Source of the DNA: an uncultured Muribaculaceae bacterium
Lineage (GTDB): Bacteria > Bacteroidota > Bacteroidia > Bacteroidales > Muribaculaceae
Direction of reading: 5' to 3'
DNA length: 64,000 bases
Assembly: GCA_910578805.1 (NCBI GenBank)
Contig: CAJTRS010000004.1
Coordinates: 1 to 64,000 of the forward strand
Both the position numbers and the translations under genes were made by a program. Below, piece after piece: positions 26,050-35,043 of this stretch. How positions within the stretch are numbered: position 1 is the first letter of the stretch; every line of letters begins with the position of its first letter. A model generated the notes under the pieces. It was not told the origin of the DNA and ran no database searches. It saw only the letters and a program-made list of their open reading frames with translations.

Positions 26050-26796
26050 TTACATGTTCATGCCGCCGTCAACCTGAATTACCTGGCCGGTTACATAGCT
26101 TGACATGTCGGAGGCGAGGAATGTGGCTACGTTGGCTATATCCTCCACTTGTCCTCCACGGCGCAGTGGGATTTTCTTGGTCCATTCGGCTCTTACGTCG
26201 TCGGGGAGTGCGGCGGTCATAGCAGTCTCGATAAATCCGGGTGCTATGGCGTTGGCGCGGATACCGCGAGAGCCTACCTCTTGGGCTATACTCTTGGCCA
26301 GGGCTATCAGGCCTGCTTTGGAGGCCGCATAGTTAGACTGGCCTGCATTGCCGTGGACGCCTACCACTGAAGCCATGTTGATTATGCTGCCTGAACGCTG
26401 ACGGAGCATTATGGGGAGCACTGCATTGATAAAGTTAAATGCGCTTTTAAGGTTTACCGCTATCACAGCGTCCCACTGTTGTTCGGTCATACGCATCATA
26501 AGGCCGTCCTTGGTGATGCCTGCATTGTTGACCAATATGTCGATGGTACCGAAATCTTTCTTTACCTCTTCCACCACTTCTTTTGTCTGTGCGAAGTCAG
26601 CGGCGTTGGAGGCATAACCTTTGGCTTTTACGCCAAATGCCTTTATTTCTTCTTCGGTCTGCTTGCCGTTTTCATCTATAACGAGGTCGGTAAACGCTAC
26701 ATTGGCACCTTCTTGCGCGAATTTCAAGGCAAGTGCCTTGCCAATTCCGCGGGCTGCACCGGTGATGAGTGCTGTTTTTCCTTCAAGTAATTTCAT
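26050..26796 (-). CDS. fabG: 3-oxoacyl-ACP reductase
   Basis: A 248-residue short-chain dehydrogenase reducing 3-oxoacyl-ACP with NADPH in fatty acid elongation. Cofactor motif TGAARGIGKALA at 12-23, NNAGIT near 91, catalytic Ser in INMASVVGVHGNAGQ and the YAASK pair, and the closing GQVIQVDGGMNM typical of FabG. It follows a TetR gene by 35 bases and ends before a strong hairpin. Other SDR activities are possible but FabG fits best. Confidence 0.92.
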   Translation of the reverse strand: MKLLEGKTALITGAARGIGKALALKFAQEGANVAFTDLVIDENGKQTEEEIKAFGVKAKGYASNAADFAQTKEVVEEVKKDFGTIDILVNNAGITKDGLMMRMTEQQWDAVIAVNLKSAFNFINAVLPIMLRQRSGSIINMASVVGVHGNAGQSNYAASKAGLIALAKSIAQEVGSRGIRANAIAPGFIETAMTAALPDDVRAEWTKKIPLRRGGQVEDIANVATFLASDMSSYVTGQVIQVDGGMNM

Positions 26797-26831
26797 TGGT
26801 AGTCAATAATTATTGTTTATTAAATGGGTAT

Positions 26832-27416
26832 TTATTTTAGTATCAGTTTGGTCACGCAACTTATGAGGCTGTCGCGGAGCTGCGCAGGCTGTATCCCCAC
26901 GTAGTCAAATGACTGGTGGGAATGGCAGTAATCGACCGAAAAATAAGTCATGGACAGAAGTCCTTGCACATCTTTGATTCTGTTGCCGTCAAACACTCCT
27001 GCGTCCACTCCTTCGCGCAGCATTCGTGCAAAGAGTTCACGTTCTTTGACCACAGCCATGTTGTAGATTTTTTCCACTTTCTTGTGGTCGTGTCCTATCA
27101 GCATTCGGGGCTTGCCGCTGTTGGGTGTCGATTCGGCTATGATGTCAAACCGGATACCGAGATACTTTTTCAGTTTATCCTCCGGTGATAAAGAAGAATC
27201 ATCGACCACTGACTGCAGACGGCCTATGATTGCATTGCTCTGGCGCTCTATGACGGCGTCAAATATTTCACGTTTGTTTCGGAAATATGTGTAGATGGTA
27301 CGCCTTCCTTTGTCGGAAGCCGCCGCGATATCATTCATGGTGGTGTTTTCCACCCCTTTGTAGGCGAATAGCTGACGTGCTACTTCTATGAGTTTGTCGC
27401 GAGTTTTACTTACCAT
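26832..27416 (-). CDS. TetR/AcrR family transcriptional regulator
   Basis: A 194-residue regulator with the TetR DNA-binding domain at about 5-50 (LFAYKGVENTTMNDIAAASD, then GRRTIYTYFRNKREIFDAVI) and a helical ligand domain. It is transcribed with fabG, so it may control that unit or fatty acid synthesis in general; the ligand is unknown. It is divergent from the PBP4 gene. Confidence 0.88.
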   Translation of the reverse strand: MVSKTRDKLIEVARQLFAYKGVENTTMNDIAAASDKGRRTIYTYFRNKREIFDAVIERQSNAIIGRLQSVVDDSSLSPEDKLKKYLGIRFDIIAESTPNSGKPRMLIGHDHKKVEKIYNMAVVKERELFARMLREGVDAGVFDGNRIKDVQGLLSMTYFSVDYCHSHQSFDYVGIQPAQLRDSLISCVTKLILK

Positions 27417-27462
27417 TTATCTTTCAATATGCTACGTACGGGTTACATACTATAACAGCGTG

Positions 27463-27470
27463 CAAATTTA
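27463..27470 (-). promoter_or_regulatory. Predicted TetR-fabG promoter (-7 box)
   Basis: The minus strand reads TAAATTTG (TAnnTTTG), 47 bases from the TetR ATG. Confidence 0.5.
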
Positions 27471-27544
27471 GCGAAAAATTTCTTTATTTTCTTAAATCGA
27501 CTTAAAATTTGCTCTGATTCATGTTGGTTATTAGTAATTTCGTG

Positions 27545-28903
27545 ATGATTAAAAATAGGAAACTCCATATGCCAAGATATATACTTACAGTAATATTTTT
27601 TGCGGTTTCGCTGTTGTCTTACGGACAGTATTTCACACATATCGATGATATCAACGTTGATTCCGCCGGAATATATATAGAGGATATCGCCACCGGAGAG
27701 GTGATTCTCGATGTCAACGGTGAGAAGCCATTGATCCCGGCGAGTATCACCAAGGTAGTCACTGCGGCGACATTATTGAGCAATGTAAGTCCGCTTCATT
27801 CGTTTGTTACGGACGTTGTGGCTGTCGGCAATCTGACTGACGGATTGCTTGATGGCAATATTGTGGTACGGGCTGTGGGTGATCCCACTGTGGAATCGAG
27901 ATTTTTCCCCGATAATCTCGGTTTTGCCGACTCGGTGGCTTCAAATATGACAAGGCTTGGCATAGAGAAGATAACAGGTGACATTTTGTTTGAATATCCC
28001 GAATGCCTTGAAAAGCCGTCTCCGCAGGGGTGGCTTGACGAGGATTTTGTATGGCCTTATGGCGCGGAATTCCATGCCGTGAACTATGCCGACAACCGTT
28101 TCCGTCTGTCAATGCCCGGTGCCGTGTGCTCGCCGCAGGTTCCCGGGATAAAAGTGAAAAGGGTGAAGGGAGCAAAAGCTCCGGTCTGTTTCAGGGAAAA
28201 AGGTTCCATGACAGTGGAGCTGAACAGGAAGGCGGCGCGGCGCGGGTCTCGGGAACTTGCCAACCCCGTACCCGAATCAACGTTACGCGCTGTAATGACC
28301 GATATGCTTGCCGGCAGCGGTATTGAGATAGTCGGAAGCAAGGTCGTATTCCCAGACAAAGAGATCGCTATGCTTGTTTACAGTCATACCTCGCCAATGA
28401 TATACGACATAGTGCGCATAATGATGCAGCATAGTCACAATCTTATAGCTGAGGGTATGCTGCTGGCTTCATATCCGGGGTGTCAGCGCACGGAGGCTGT
28501 CAGGCATGAGGTCGAGCGATGGAATGATTGCGGAATAGATGTGTCAGACATATCTATAGAGGACGGTAGCGGATTGTCGCGCAGTAACCGAATAACGCCT
28601 TATTTCATGGCCGATGTCTTAGCGCAGATGCAGGAGTGTCCGTATTTCGGGCATTTTCTCGACTCGTTTCCGGTGTCGGGTGTGAGTGGAACGCTTAAGC
28701 GATTCATGTGCGGAACGCCTTTGGAAGGGCGTCTTGCACTTAAAACAGGCAGTATGAACGGAGTGCAGTGTTATGCAGGATATATGCTCGATCAGTCCGG
28801 AGAACCGTCGCACATAGTGGTGGTCATGCTCAACGGATTCCGGGAGTCGAGGGGTGCTATAAAAAAATCGGTGGAGAAACTATTACTGGAAAAATTGTTG
28901 TAA
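27545..28903 (+). CDS. dacB: D-alanyl-D-alanine carboxypeptidase/endopeptidase, PBP4 (DacB) type
   Basis: A class C low-molecular-mass penicillin-binding protein of about 452 residues that trims or cleaves peptidoglycan peptides in the periplasm. Signal peptide YILTVIFFAVSLLSYG; catalytic SITK (S67, K70), SHN at about 297-299 and KTG at about 400-402, the three active-site motifs of serine peptidase family S13. Possible starts are ATGs at 27521, 27545 and 27569; an AAAATTTG promoter-like box at 27504-27511 argues against the first, and both others keep the signal peptide. Confidence 0.88.
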   Translation: MIKNRKLHMPRYILTVIFFAVSLLSYGQYFTHIDDINVDSAGIYIEDIATGEVILDVNGEKPLIPASITKVVTAATLLSNVSPLHSFVTDVVAVGNLTDGLLDGNIVVRAVGDPTVESRFFPDNLGFADSVASNMTRLGIEKITGDILFEYPECLEKPSPQGWLDEDFVWPYGAEFHAVNYADNRFRLSMPGAVCSPQVPGIKVKRVKGAKAPVCFREKGSMTVELNRKAARRGSRELANPVPESTLRAVMTDMLAGSGIEIVGSKVVFPDKEIAMLVYSHTSPMIYDIVRIMMQHSHNLIAEGMLLASYPGCQRTEAVRHEVERWNDCGIDVSDISIEDGSGLSRSNRITPYFMADVLAQMQECPYFGHFLDSFPVSGVSGTLKRFMCGTPLEGRLALKTGSMNGVQCYAGYMLDQSGEPSHIVVVMLNGFRESRGAIKKSVEKLLLEKLL

Positions 28904-28908
28904 CTTTG
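28901..28908 (+). promoter_or_regulatory. Predicted promoter for the gene at 28950 (-7 box)
   Basis: TAACTTTG (TAnnTTTG) overlaps the last codons of dacB and lies 42 bases before the next ATG. Confidence 0.45.
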
Positions 28909-28949
28909 TGATACTTATATTACGATCATACAATACATAAACATATCCT

Positions 28950-29501
28950 ATGGAATCCAGATCAGACTCTCTGCTTGACTTATGTTTGGAGATAGAAGGC
29001 CTAATAGCATTGGCCGAGTACAAAAAAACGCAGGTATCCGAATCGGTATATAATTTGCTTAGAAGCAAGACGGCTGCATTGCATGCTGCCGTTTGCGGCA
29101 TGGGGAGTTGTTCCGATGCAGGTCATGCCGGAGAGCCGGAAGCAGATACCGACTCAGATGCTGTGGCCGAATCGGCAGAGCTTGAGGCGAGCGAAGATGC
29201 CTGTATGGGGTGCGGCGTGGTAGAGCCAGAGGAACATGGAAAGGAGAATTTCGCTGAAGAGTCCAGGGTAGTGCGCAACGATACCATGCCGGTGGAGTTT
29301 ACCATCAATGACAAATTCAGGTTCAGGCGTGAATTGTTCGGAAACAGTGATGCCGATATGAATGAAGCCTTGCAGATAATCTCCGGAATGAGCAGTCGCG
29401 AGGAGATGGAGGATTATCTGTTTAACGATTTGTGCTGGGAAGCTGAGAATCCGGTTGCGAAGGAGTTTATGGATATAGCGTCGTCGCGGTTTAATGTGTG
29501 A
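28950..29501 (+). CDS. Conserved hypothetical protein with acidic, cysteine-bearing middle
   Basis: A 183-residue protein that I do not recognise. An N-terminal helix (LLDLCLEIEGLIALAEYKKT) and a C-terminal helical block (INDKFRFRRELFGNSDADMN ... EEMEDYLFNDL) flank a low-complexity acidic middle (about 58-110) with scattered cysteines (GMGSCSDAG, EDACMGCGV). There is no signal peptide or membrane helix. The C-terminal block looks like the conserved part. rsmI follows after 9 bases. Confidence 0.75.
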   Translation: MESRSDSLLDLCLEIEGLIALAEYKKTQVSESVYNLLRSKTAALHAAVCGMGSCSDAGHAGEPEADTDSDAVAESAELEASEDACMGCGVVEPEEHGKENFAEESRVVRNDTMPVEFTINDKFRFRRELFGNSDADMNEALQIISGMSSREEMEDYLFNDLCWEAENPVAKEFMDIASSRFNV

Positions 29502-29510
29502 TTTGACAAA

Positions 29511-30233
29511 ATGAGCGGTAAATTGTACATGGTGCCCACTCCGGTGGGCAATCTGTCGGATATGTCGCCACGGGCGGTGGAAGTGCTCAAGTCGTGCAGT
29601 CTGATACTTGCCGAGGATACCCGTACGAGTGGTGTGTTGCTTAAACATTTTGATATAGCCACTCCGCTTTCGAGCCATCATAAATTCAACGAACACTCCA
29701 CTCTGCAACCTGTCATATCCCGGATAGAAGCCGGGGAGAACATAGCTCTTATTAGTGATGCCGGCACTCCGGGCATAAGCGACCCCGGGTTTCTGTTGTC
29801 GCGCGAATGCCGTCGCAATGGGATTGATGTGTGTACTCTCCCCGGTCCCACGGCCTTTGTTCCAGCTTTGGTCAATTCCGGCTTGCCTTGTGACCGTTTC
29901 TGTTTCGAGGGATTTCTGCCCGTGAAGAAGGGGCGTATGACACGTCTTGCCGAGATAGCGCGCGAGCCGCGCACGACTGTGATCTATGAGTCGCCTGTGC
30001 GTCTGGTCAAGACTCTACAGCAACTGGCTGAGGTGTGTGGTGCCGAGAGGGAGGCTTCCGTGTCACGTGAGATATCCAAGCTTCACGAATCCACGGTGAA
30101 AGATTCGCTTTCTGGCCTGATTGAACATTTTACAGCCTGTCCGCCCAAAGGTGAGATAGTGATCATTCTTGCAGGTGATTCTGCCACATCAGTTAGGGCT
30201 GTTCATAAGAATAAATACCGTCAAGAGGAATAA
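29511..30233 (+). CDS. rsmI: 16S rRNA (cytidine1402-2'-O)-methyltransferase
   Basis: A 240-residue tetrapyrrole-methylase-fold enzyme that 2'-O-methylates C1402 in the decoding centre. Signature motifs are LYMVPTPVGNLSDMSPRAVE, LAEDTRTSGVLLKHF, ALISDAGTPGISDPG and LPGPTAFVPALVNSGLP. It is close behind the hypothetical gene. Confidence 0.94.
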   Translation: MSGKLYMVPTPVGNLSDMSPRAVEVLKSCSLILAEDTRTSGVLLKHFDIATPLSSHHKFNEHSTLQPVISRIEAGENIALISDAGTPGISDPGFLLSRECRRNGIDVCTLPGPTAFVPALVNSGLPCDRFCFEGFLPVKKGRMTRLAEIAREPRTTVIYESPVRLVKTLQQLAEVCGAEREASVSREISKLHESTVKDSLSGLIEHFTACPPKGEIVIILAGDSATSVRAVHKNKYRQEE

Positions 30234-30249
30234 TGCCAAAAAAAATCAG

Positions 30250-30257
30250 TAAATTTG
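30250..30257 (+). promoter_or_regulatory. Predicted ftsY-rimO-menF promoter (-7 box)
   Basis: TAAATTTG (TAnnTTTG), 28 bases before the ftsY ATG; there is no clear -33 box. Confidence 0.5.
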
Positions 30258-30285
30258 CAAGCTAAATATAAAAAAGATTTTACCG

Positions 30286-31227
30286 ATGGGCATATTCAAA
30301 TTCTTTTCAAAAGAAAAAAAAGCCACTTTAGATAAAGGTCTCGAACGTACGAAGACAGGCGTCTTTGAGAAAATCGCACGCGCTTTGGCCGGGAAGAAGA
30401 CCATTGACGATGATTTTTTGGATAATCTCGAAGAGATATTCATTACGTCAGATGTCGGGGTCGATACGACCCTTAAGATCATAGAACGGCTTCAGAATCG
30501 TGCCGCACGCGATAAATATGTCAATACTTCGGAGTTAAACCGTTGGCTCTGTGAGGAGATAACCGATCTTTTGGCTGAAAACAACAGCGAGGCTGAAATA
30601 GAGGACTTCACCGTGCCGTCAGACCATAAGCCACATGTGATAATGGTTGTGGGTGTAAACGGTGTCGGAAAAACCACCACCATAGGCAAACTTGCGGCTC
30701 AGTTTAAAAAAGCCGGCAATAAAGTGATGCTCGGAGCTGCCGATACATTCCGTGCTGCCGCTGTGGAACAACTTGACATATGGGGTGAGCGTGCGGGAGT
30801 GCCGGTGATCAAGCAGCAGCTTGGCTCTGATCCGGCATCGGTGGCATATGACACATTGCAGAGTGCCAAGGCCAATGATGTCGATGTGGTGATTATCGAT
30901 ACGGCTGGCCGTCTTCATAACAAGAAAGGCCTGATGGACGAACTGTCGAAGATAAAGAAGGTGATGCAGAAGATAGTGCCCGATGCACCTCATGACGGCA
31001 GCACCGGACAGAATGCTTTTGAGCAAGCCCGTCAGTTCGTGGCCGCAACACAGGTCAATGAACTTGCCATAACCAAACTCGACGGTACGGCAAAAGGCGG
31101 TGTTGTAATAGGTATAAGCGATCAGTTCAAGATTCCGGTAAAATATATAGGATTGGGAGAAGGAATCGATGATCTCCAGGTGTTCCATAAGAAAGAATTT
31201 GTAGAATCCCTTTTTGGAAATAGATAA
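30286..31227 (+). CDS. ftsY: Signal recognition particle receptor FtsY
   Basis: A 313-residue SRP GTPase that receives ribosome-SRP complexes at the inner membrane. Short basic N terminus, N domain, then the G domain: G1 GVNGVGKTTTIGKLA, the insertion-box DTFRAAAVEQL, DTAGRLHNK and TKLDGTAKGG. It lacks the long acidic A domain of E. coli FtsY, as is usual outside the enterics. Its stop overlaps the rimO start by 1 base (TAATG). Confidence 0.95.
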   Translation: MGIFKFFSKEKKATLDKGLERTKTGVFEKIARALAGKKTIDDDFLDNLEEIFITSDVGVDTTLKIIERLQNRAARDKYVNTSELNRWLCEEITDLLAENNSEAEIEDFTVPSDHKPHVIMVVGVNGVGKTTTIGKLAAQFKKAGNKVMLGAADTFRAAAVEQLDIWGERAGVPVIKQQLGSDPASVAYDTLQSAKANDVDVVIIDTAGRLHNKKGLMDELSKIKKVMQKIVPDAPHDGSTGQNAFEQARQFVAATQVNELAITKLDGTAKGGVVIGISDQFKIPVKYIGLGEGIDDLQVFHKKEFVESLFGNR

Positions 31228-32528
31228 TGACCCGTAAGAAAGTCAATGTCATATCGCTCGGTTGTTCTAAAAATCTTGTGGATTCCGAGCGACTGATGAA
31301 AATGCTTCTTGACGGCGGTATGGAGGTGGTGCATGAAGCATCGTCGGTGTCGTCCGGTGATATAGTCGTTATAAATACATGTGGATTTATAGGCGATGCC
31401 AAAGAGGAGTCGGTGAATACTATATTACAGTGGGTCGATGCCAAGGAGCACGGACTGATAGGTGCGGTGTATGTCATGGGGTGCCTTTCGGAGCGTTATT
31501 CCGAAGAACTTCCGGCTGAGATTACCGATGTTGACGGTTGGTATGGCAAGACCGACTGGACCGGTTTGGTGACACATCTTGTTTCGAAATATCCGGCTAC
31601 GGCTTCTTACGACAGGGTGATTACCACACCTCGCCATCATGCTTATCTTAAGATAGCGGAAGGTTGTAACCGTTTCTGTTCATTTTGTGCTATTCCGCTG
31701 ATTACAGGCCGTTATAAATCTCGTCCTATAGAGGAAATTGTGGAAGAGGTGAATTTGCTTGTGAGCCGTGGTGTAAAAGAATTCAATGTCATAGCTCAGG
31801 ACCTTACAAATTACGGCGTTGATATTTATGGACGGCATCGTATAGCCGATCTTGTCGATGCTGTGGCTAAAGTGCCCGGTGTGGAATGGATCAGGCTTCA
31901 CTATGCTTATCCTGCCGGTTTTCCCGAGGATTTGCTTGATGTCATGGCCCGCAATGCCAATGTGTGTAAGTATCTTGACATCGCTTTGCAGCATGTATCG
32001 GATAAGGTGCTGGATAATATGCGCCGTCATATCACCGGCGACGAGACCCGAAAATTGCTTCGGTTGATCAGGGAAAAAGTGCCGGGAATACACATACGCA
32101 CAACTCTCATGGTGGGATTTCCCGGTGAGGGCGAAGATGAGTTTGCACAGTTGCTTGATTTTGTCAAGGAGCAGCGGTTTGAGCGCATGGGCGCCTTTGC
32201 ATATTGTGAGGAGGAGGATACCTATGGGGCAAATAAATTTGCCGACGACATTCCCGAGGAAGTGAAGCAGGCACGTCTTGACCGTCTGATGAAACTGCAG
32301 GAAGATATATCTCTGTCACATCAGGAATCCAAGATCGGTTCGGTAATGAAAATTATCATCGACAGAGAGGATTCGGACTGGTATATAGGACGTACTGAAT
32401 TTGATTCGCCCGAAGTGGACCCCGAAGTGCTTGTAAAGAAAACTTGCAAGTTGAAACGAGGTGATTTCTATAATGTAAAGATATTGGAGGCATACCCTTA
32501 TGAGCTGGTTGCCGAGCCGGTTGATTGA
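31227..32528 (+). CDS. rimO: Ribosomal protein S12 methylthiotransferase
   Basis: A 433-residue radical-SAM enzyme adding a methylthio group to the conserved Asp of ribosomal protein S12. N-terminal cluster domain (VISLGCSKNLVDSE, VINTCGFI, VMGCLSERY), the radical-SAM cysteines C147, C151, C154 (CNRFCSFC), and a C-terminal TRAM domain (IIIDREDSDWYIGRTEFDSP). It lies between ftsY and menF in a tightly packed unit. Confidence 0.95.
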   Translation: MTRKKVNVISLGCSKNLVDSERLMKMLLDGGMEVVHEASSVSSGDIVVINTCGFIGDAKEESVNTILQWVDAKEHGLIGAVYVMGCLSERYSEELPAEITDVDGWYGKTDWTGLVTHLVSKYPATASYDRVITTPRHHAYLKIAEGCNRFCSFCAIPLITGRYKSRPIEEIVEEVNLLVSRGVKEFNVIAQDLTNYGVDIYGRHRIADLVDAVAKVPGVEWIRLHYAYPAGFPEDLLDVMARNANVCKYLDIALQHVSDKVLDNMRRHITGDETRKLLRLIREKVPGIHIRTTLMVGFPGEGEDEFAQLLDFVKEQRFERMGAFAYCEEEDTYGANKFADDIPEEVKQARLDRLMKLQEDISLSHQESKIGSVMKIIIDREDSDWYIGRTEFDSPEVDPEVLVKKTCKLKRGDFYNVKILEAYPYELVAEPVD

Positions 32529-32533
32529 CAGAG

Positions 32534-33610
32534 ATGAAATTTTCTGAAATTTATTCCGTGATAGAAGAGTGTGTCAGACATAAAGTGGCTTTTGCCGCTT
32601 ATGCGCTCCCACATTCCGATGATTATTGTTTTTTTGAGGATACATCTCCTCAGGCCGGTACGAAGGCAGACTTGAATTCTTTTTCAGGATTTGCCGCCGG
32701 ATTTTTCGGTAAAGATCAGCCACTTTATTCTGTCGGAAATTTTCGGGAAGAAGGGACTGAACTTTGCTTTGAAAAATATAACAGCAAGGAGACTGCCAAT
32801 ACAGTGTCGCCTACTACCGACCATGACCTGTATGTGGCAAAATTATGCAGTCTGATAGCCGGATTCGGTTCTTTGGAGGAAAAGGCCGTGGTGTCGCGGG
32901 TGCTTAATGTCGAATCACGTAAATCGCCTGTCTGTGTGGCTTGGGATTACTTTCGCGATCAAAAATCATGCTTCCGTCATATATATTATATGCCTGTTAC
33001 CGGACTTTGGTTTGGTGCGACGCCCGAGTTGCTGATAGAATACCGCAAGTCGGCAGGAGAATTCCGCACGATGTCACTCGCCGGCACTCGGCTGTGTGGT
33101 GGGCAGTCTCCATGGGACGATAAAAACATTCATGAACATAATCTTGTCACCCGTCATATAGTCGATGTGTTCGGCGATATGGGTTTGGACCCCGTGGTGG
33201 GCGAAGCAACCGCTGTAAAGTTCGGCCGGGTGGAACATCTTTGTCATGAGATAACCGGACGCGGAGTTGCGGATATGAATGATCTGTACAGTCGTCTTAA
33301 TCCTACCCCGGCAGTATGCGGATATCCTCATGAATTGGCGTTGGAGCGTATAGCTCAGGCAGAGACACATGAACGCCGTTGTTATGGCGGCGCTATTGCA
33401 GTGGCATCGGACGATGTTATAAAATTGTTTGTGAATCTCAGATGCGCTTCCGTGTCGGAATTGCCTGATGGTTCATACAGCTATGGACTTTATGCCGGCG
33501 GCGGTATAAATGCCATGTCTGATCCTGAAGATGAATGGCGGGAAGCCGGATTGAAAATGCAGCCGCTTTATGAAGCCGTCACAGGCTCACGCATGACGGT
33601 CGATGTTTAA
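32534..33610 (+). CDS. menF: Isochorismate synthase (menaquinone pathway)
   Basis: A 358-residue chorismate-binding enzyme making isochorismate, the first dedicated step of menaquinone synthesis. The conserved core has WFGATPELLIEYR, MSLAGTRLCG, EHNLVTRHIVD, HLCHEITG, NPTPAVCGYPHELALE, and the closing YGLYAGGGINAMSDPEDEW, all typical of MenF/EntC. The ATG at 32534 is preferred over an upstream TTG; it lies 5 bases after the rimO stop. The rest of the pathway (menD, B, C, E) lies 7.3 kb downstream, with three surface genes and nrdGD in between. Confidence 0.92.
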   Translation: MKFSEIYSVIEECVRHKVAFAAYALPHSDDYCFFEDTSPQAGTKADLNSFSGFAAGFFGKDQPLYSVGNFREEGTELCFEKYNSKETANTVSPTTDHDLYVAKLCSLIAGFGSLEEKAVVSRVLNVESRKSPVCVAWDYFRDQKSCFRHIYYMPVTGLWFGATPELLIEYRKSAGEFRTMSLAGTRLCGGQSPWDDKNIHEHNLVTRHIVDVFGDMGLDPVVGEATAVKFGRVEHLCHEITGRGVADMNDLYSRLNPTPAVCGYPHELALERIAQAETHERRCYGGAIAVASDDVIKLFVNLRCASVSELPDGSYSYGLYAGGGINAMSDPEDEWREAGLKMQPLYEAVTGSRMTVDV

Positions 33611-33645
33611 ACATAAGTTTTTTAATTGTAGGAAATATTTAGCAG

Positions 33646-35043
33646 ATGTCAGATAAGTCGCATAAACACAGTGGTTGGAGGTTGGTAGCCATAATATTTA
33701 TAGTAATAGGTATTCTGGTGGGAGTGTCATATCTTCCGCTCGATAGATGGACCGGTGGCAAGATTAAAGATATAAATCTGTTTGGCGATATCCTTCGCGG
33801 CGGCGGTACGGCTAATGACTCAATCGGCAGCCGGCTTGACAGCGAAGGTATAGATGCAGAACTTATAGAGGCGATGGCGTCGGCTGATAAAAGAGCCGTT
33901 GACACTACCGGCATGGCTTACGACAACACTCCGCTAATAGCCGTCCAACCGTCGAAAGAGGACGGGAAAGTGATAATAGAAGACTATACAGAGTCTGGCG
34001 ATGGGTTGTTGTCATTGCGCCGTGCGCTTGATAAAGGTGGCTTGTCACGTATAGCTGTGATAGGCGACAGCTACATCGAAGGAGATATATTCACACAGAA
34101 TCTTCGCGAAAAACTGCAAAGTGACTATGGCGGCGCGGGTGTGGGATATATGAACATGCACTCGGAGTTTCCGGGCTTCCGCAAGAGCGTGAAGCAGGGG
34201 GGCAACGGGTGGAAAGAGTTTAGTGCCAATAAGAAATGTAACGGTGATTATATTGGCCTGTCGCAGCATTATTTCATGCCTTCCGGCACCGCAGTGTCGT
34301 CGTACAAAGGTTCTAAATCCCTGCAACATGTGGATAAGTGGTCGAAATCGAGTTTTTTGTTTATCTCACCTTCTGATGCCGTGGTCAGGACACGCACATC
34401 GGGCGACTGGGTAGAGCATCGTGTGTCAGGATCACCTCAGGTTCAGGCAATAGGTGTTGATGAGGTTACGGATAATTTCGAGGTGTCGTCATCGTCGGGA
34501 TCATTGGTGGGATTAGGCGTATGGCTTACCGATTCGACCGGTGTGAGTGTAGATTGTATGTCTTCGCGAGGTTTTTCCGGTCTGACATTGACAAAGGTCA
34601 ATGAGGCTTTGAGCCGCGATATGTCACACTATGTCAATTATGATCTTATAATATTGGAGTTCGGTATCAATGCCATGAGTCCCAATCAGAAGAATTTTAG
34701 TGTATATAGTTCCAAAATGGTCGATGTGGTCAATCATGTGCGCAAATGCTATCCCAATGCCGACATTTTGCTTATGGGTATCGGTGACAGGGGTGAGAAG
34801 CGTGGAGGCGAGGTGCATTCTATCAGCTCGGCACCATATATGATAGAAGCCCAGCGAGAGGCGGCCCGAAAGGCCAAGTGTCTGTTCTGGGACACCCGAG
34901 AGGCCATGGGTGGTGATGACGCTATAGTGGAATGGACGCGCGGCGGTTACACCAACAAGGATTATATACATCTGTCACATAAGGGCGGAGAGAGATTGGC
35001 AGCGTTACTTTACGATGCCATAAAACATAATCTGGATAAATGA
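33646..35043 (+). CDS. Membrane-anchored SGNH/GDSL hydrolase, probable O-acetylation partner (1)
   Basis: A 465-residue protein with an N-terminal membrane helix (about 11-30) and a large periplasmic part. SGNH blocks are intact: Ser in IGDSYIEGD, Asn in LEFGINAMS, and Asp/His in DYIHLSHKGG. A beta-rich insertion sits in between (about 200-300), as in AlgX/PatB-like enzymes. Such proteins move or remove acetyl groups on exported polymers, fed by an MBOAT partner, which is encoded two genes on. It lies 35 bases after menF and shares ATGA with the next gene. Confidence 0.8.
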   Translation: MSDKSHKHSGWRLVAIIFIVIGILVGVSYLPLDRWTGGKIKDINLFGDILRGGGTANDSIGSRLDSEGIDAELIEAMASADKRAVDTTGMAYDNTPLIAVQPSKEDGKVIIEDYTESGDGLLSLRRALDKGGLSRIAVIGDSYIEGDIFTQNLREKLQSDYGGAGVGYMNMHSEFPGFRKSVKQGGNGWKEFSANKKCNGDYIGLSQHYFMPSGTAVSSYKGSKSLQHVDKWSKSSFLFISPSDAVVRTRTSGDWVEHRVSGSPQVQAIGVDEVTDNFEVSSSSGSLVGLGVWLTDSTGVSVDCMSSRGFSGLTLTKVNEALSRDMSHYVNYDLIILEFGINAMSPNQKNFSVYSSKMVDVVNHVRKCYPNADILLMGIGDRGEKRGGEVHSISSAPYMIEAQREAARKAKCLFWDTREAMGGDDAIVEWTRGGYTNKDYIHLSHKGGERLAALLYDAIKHNLDK

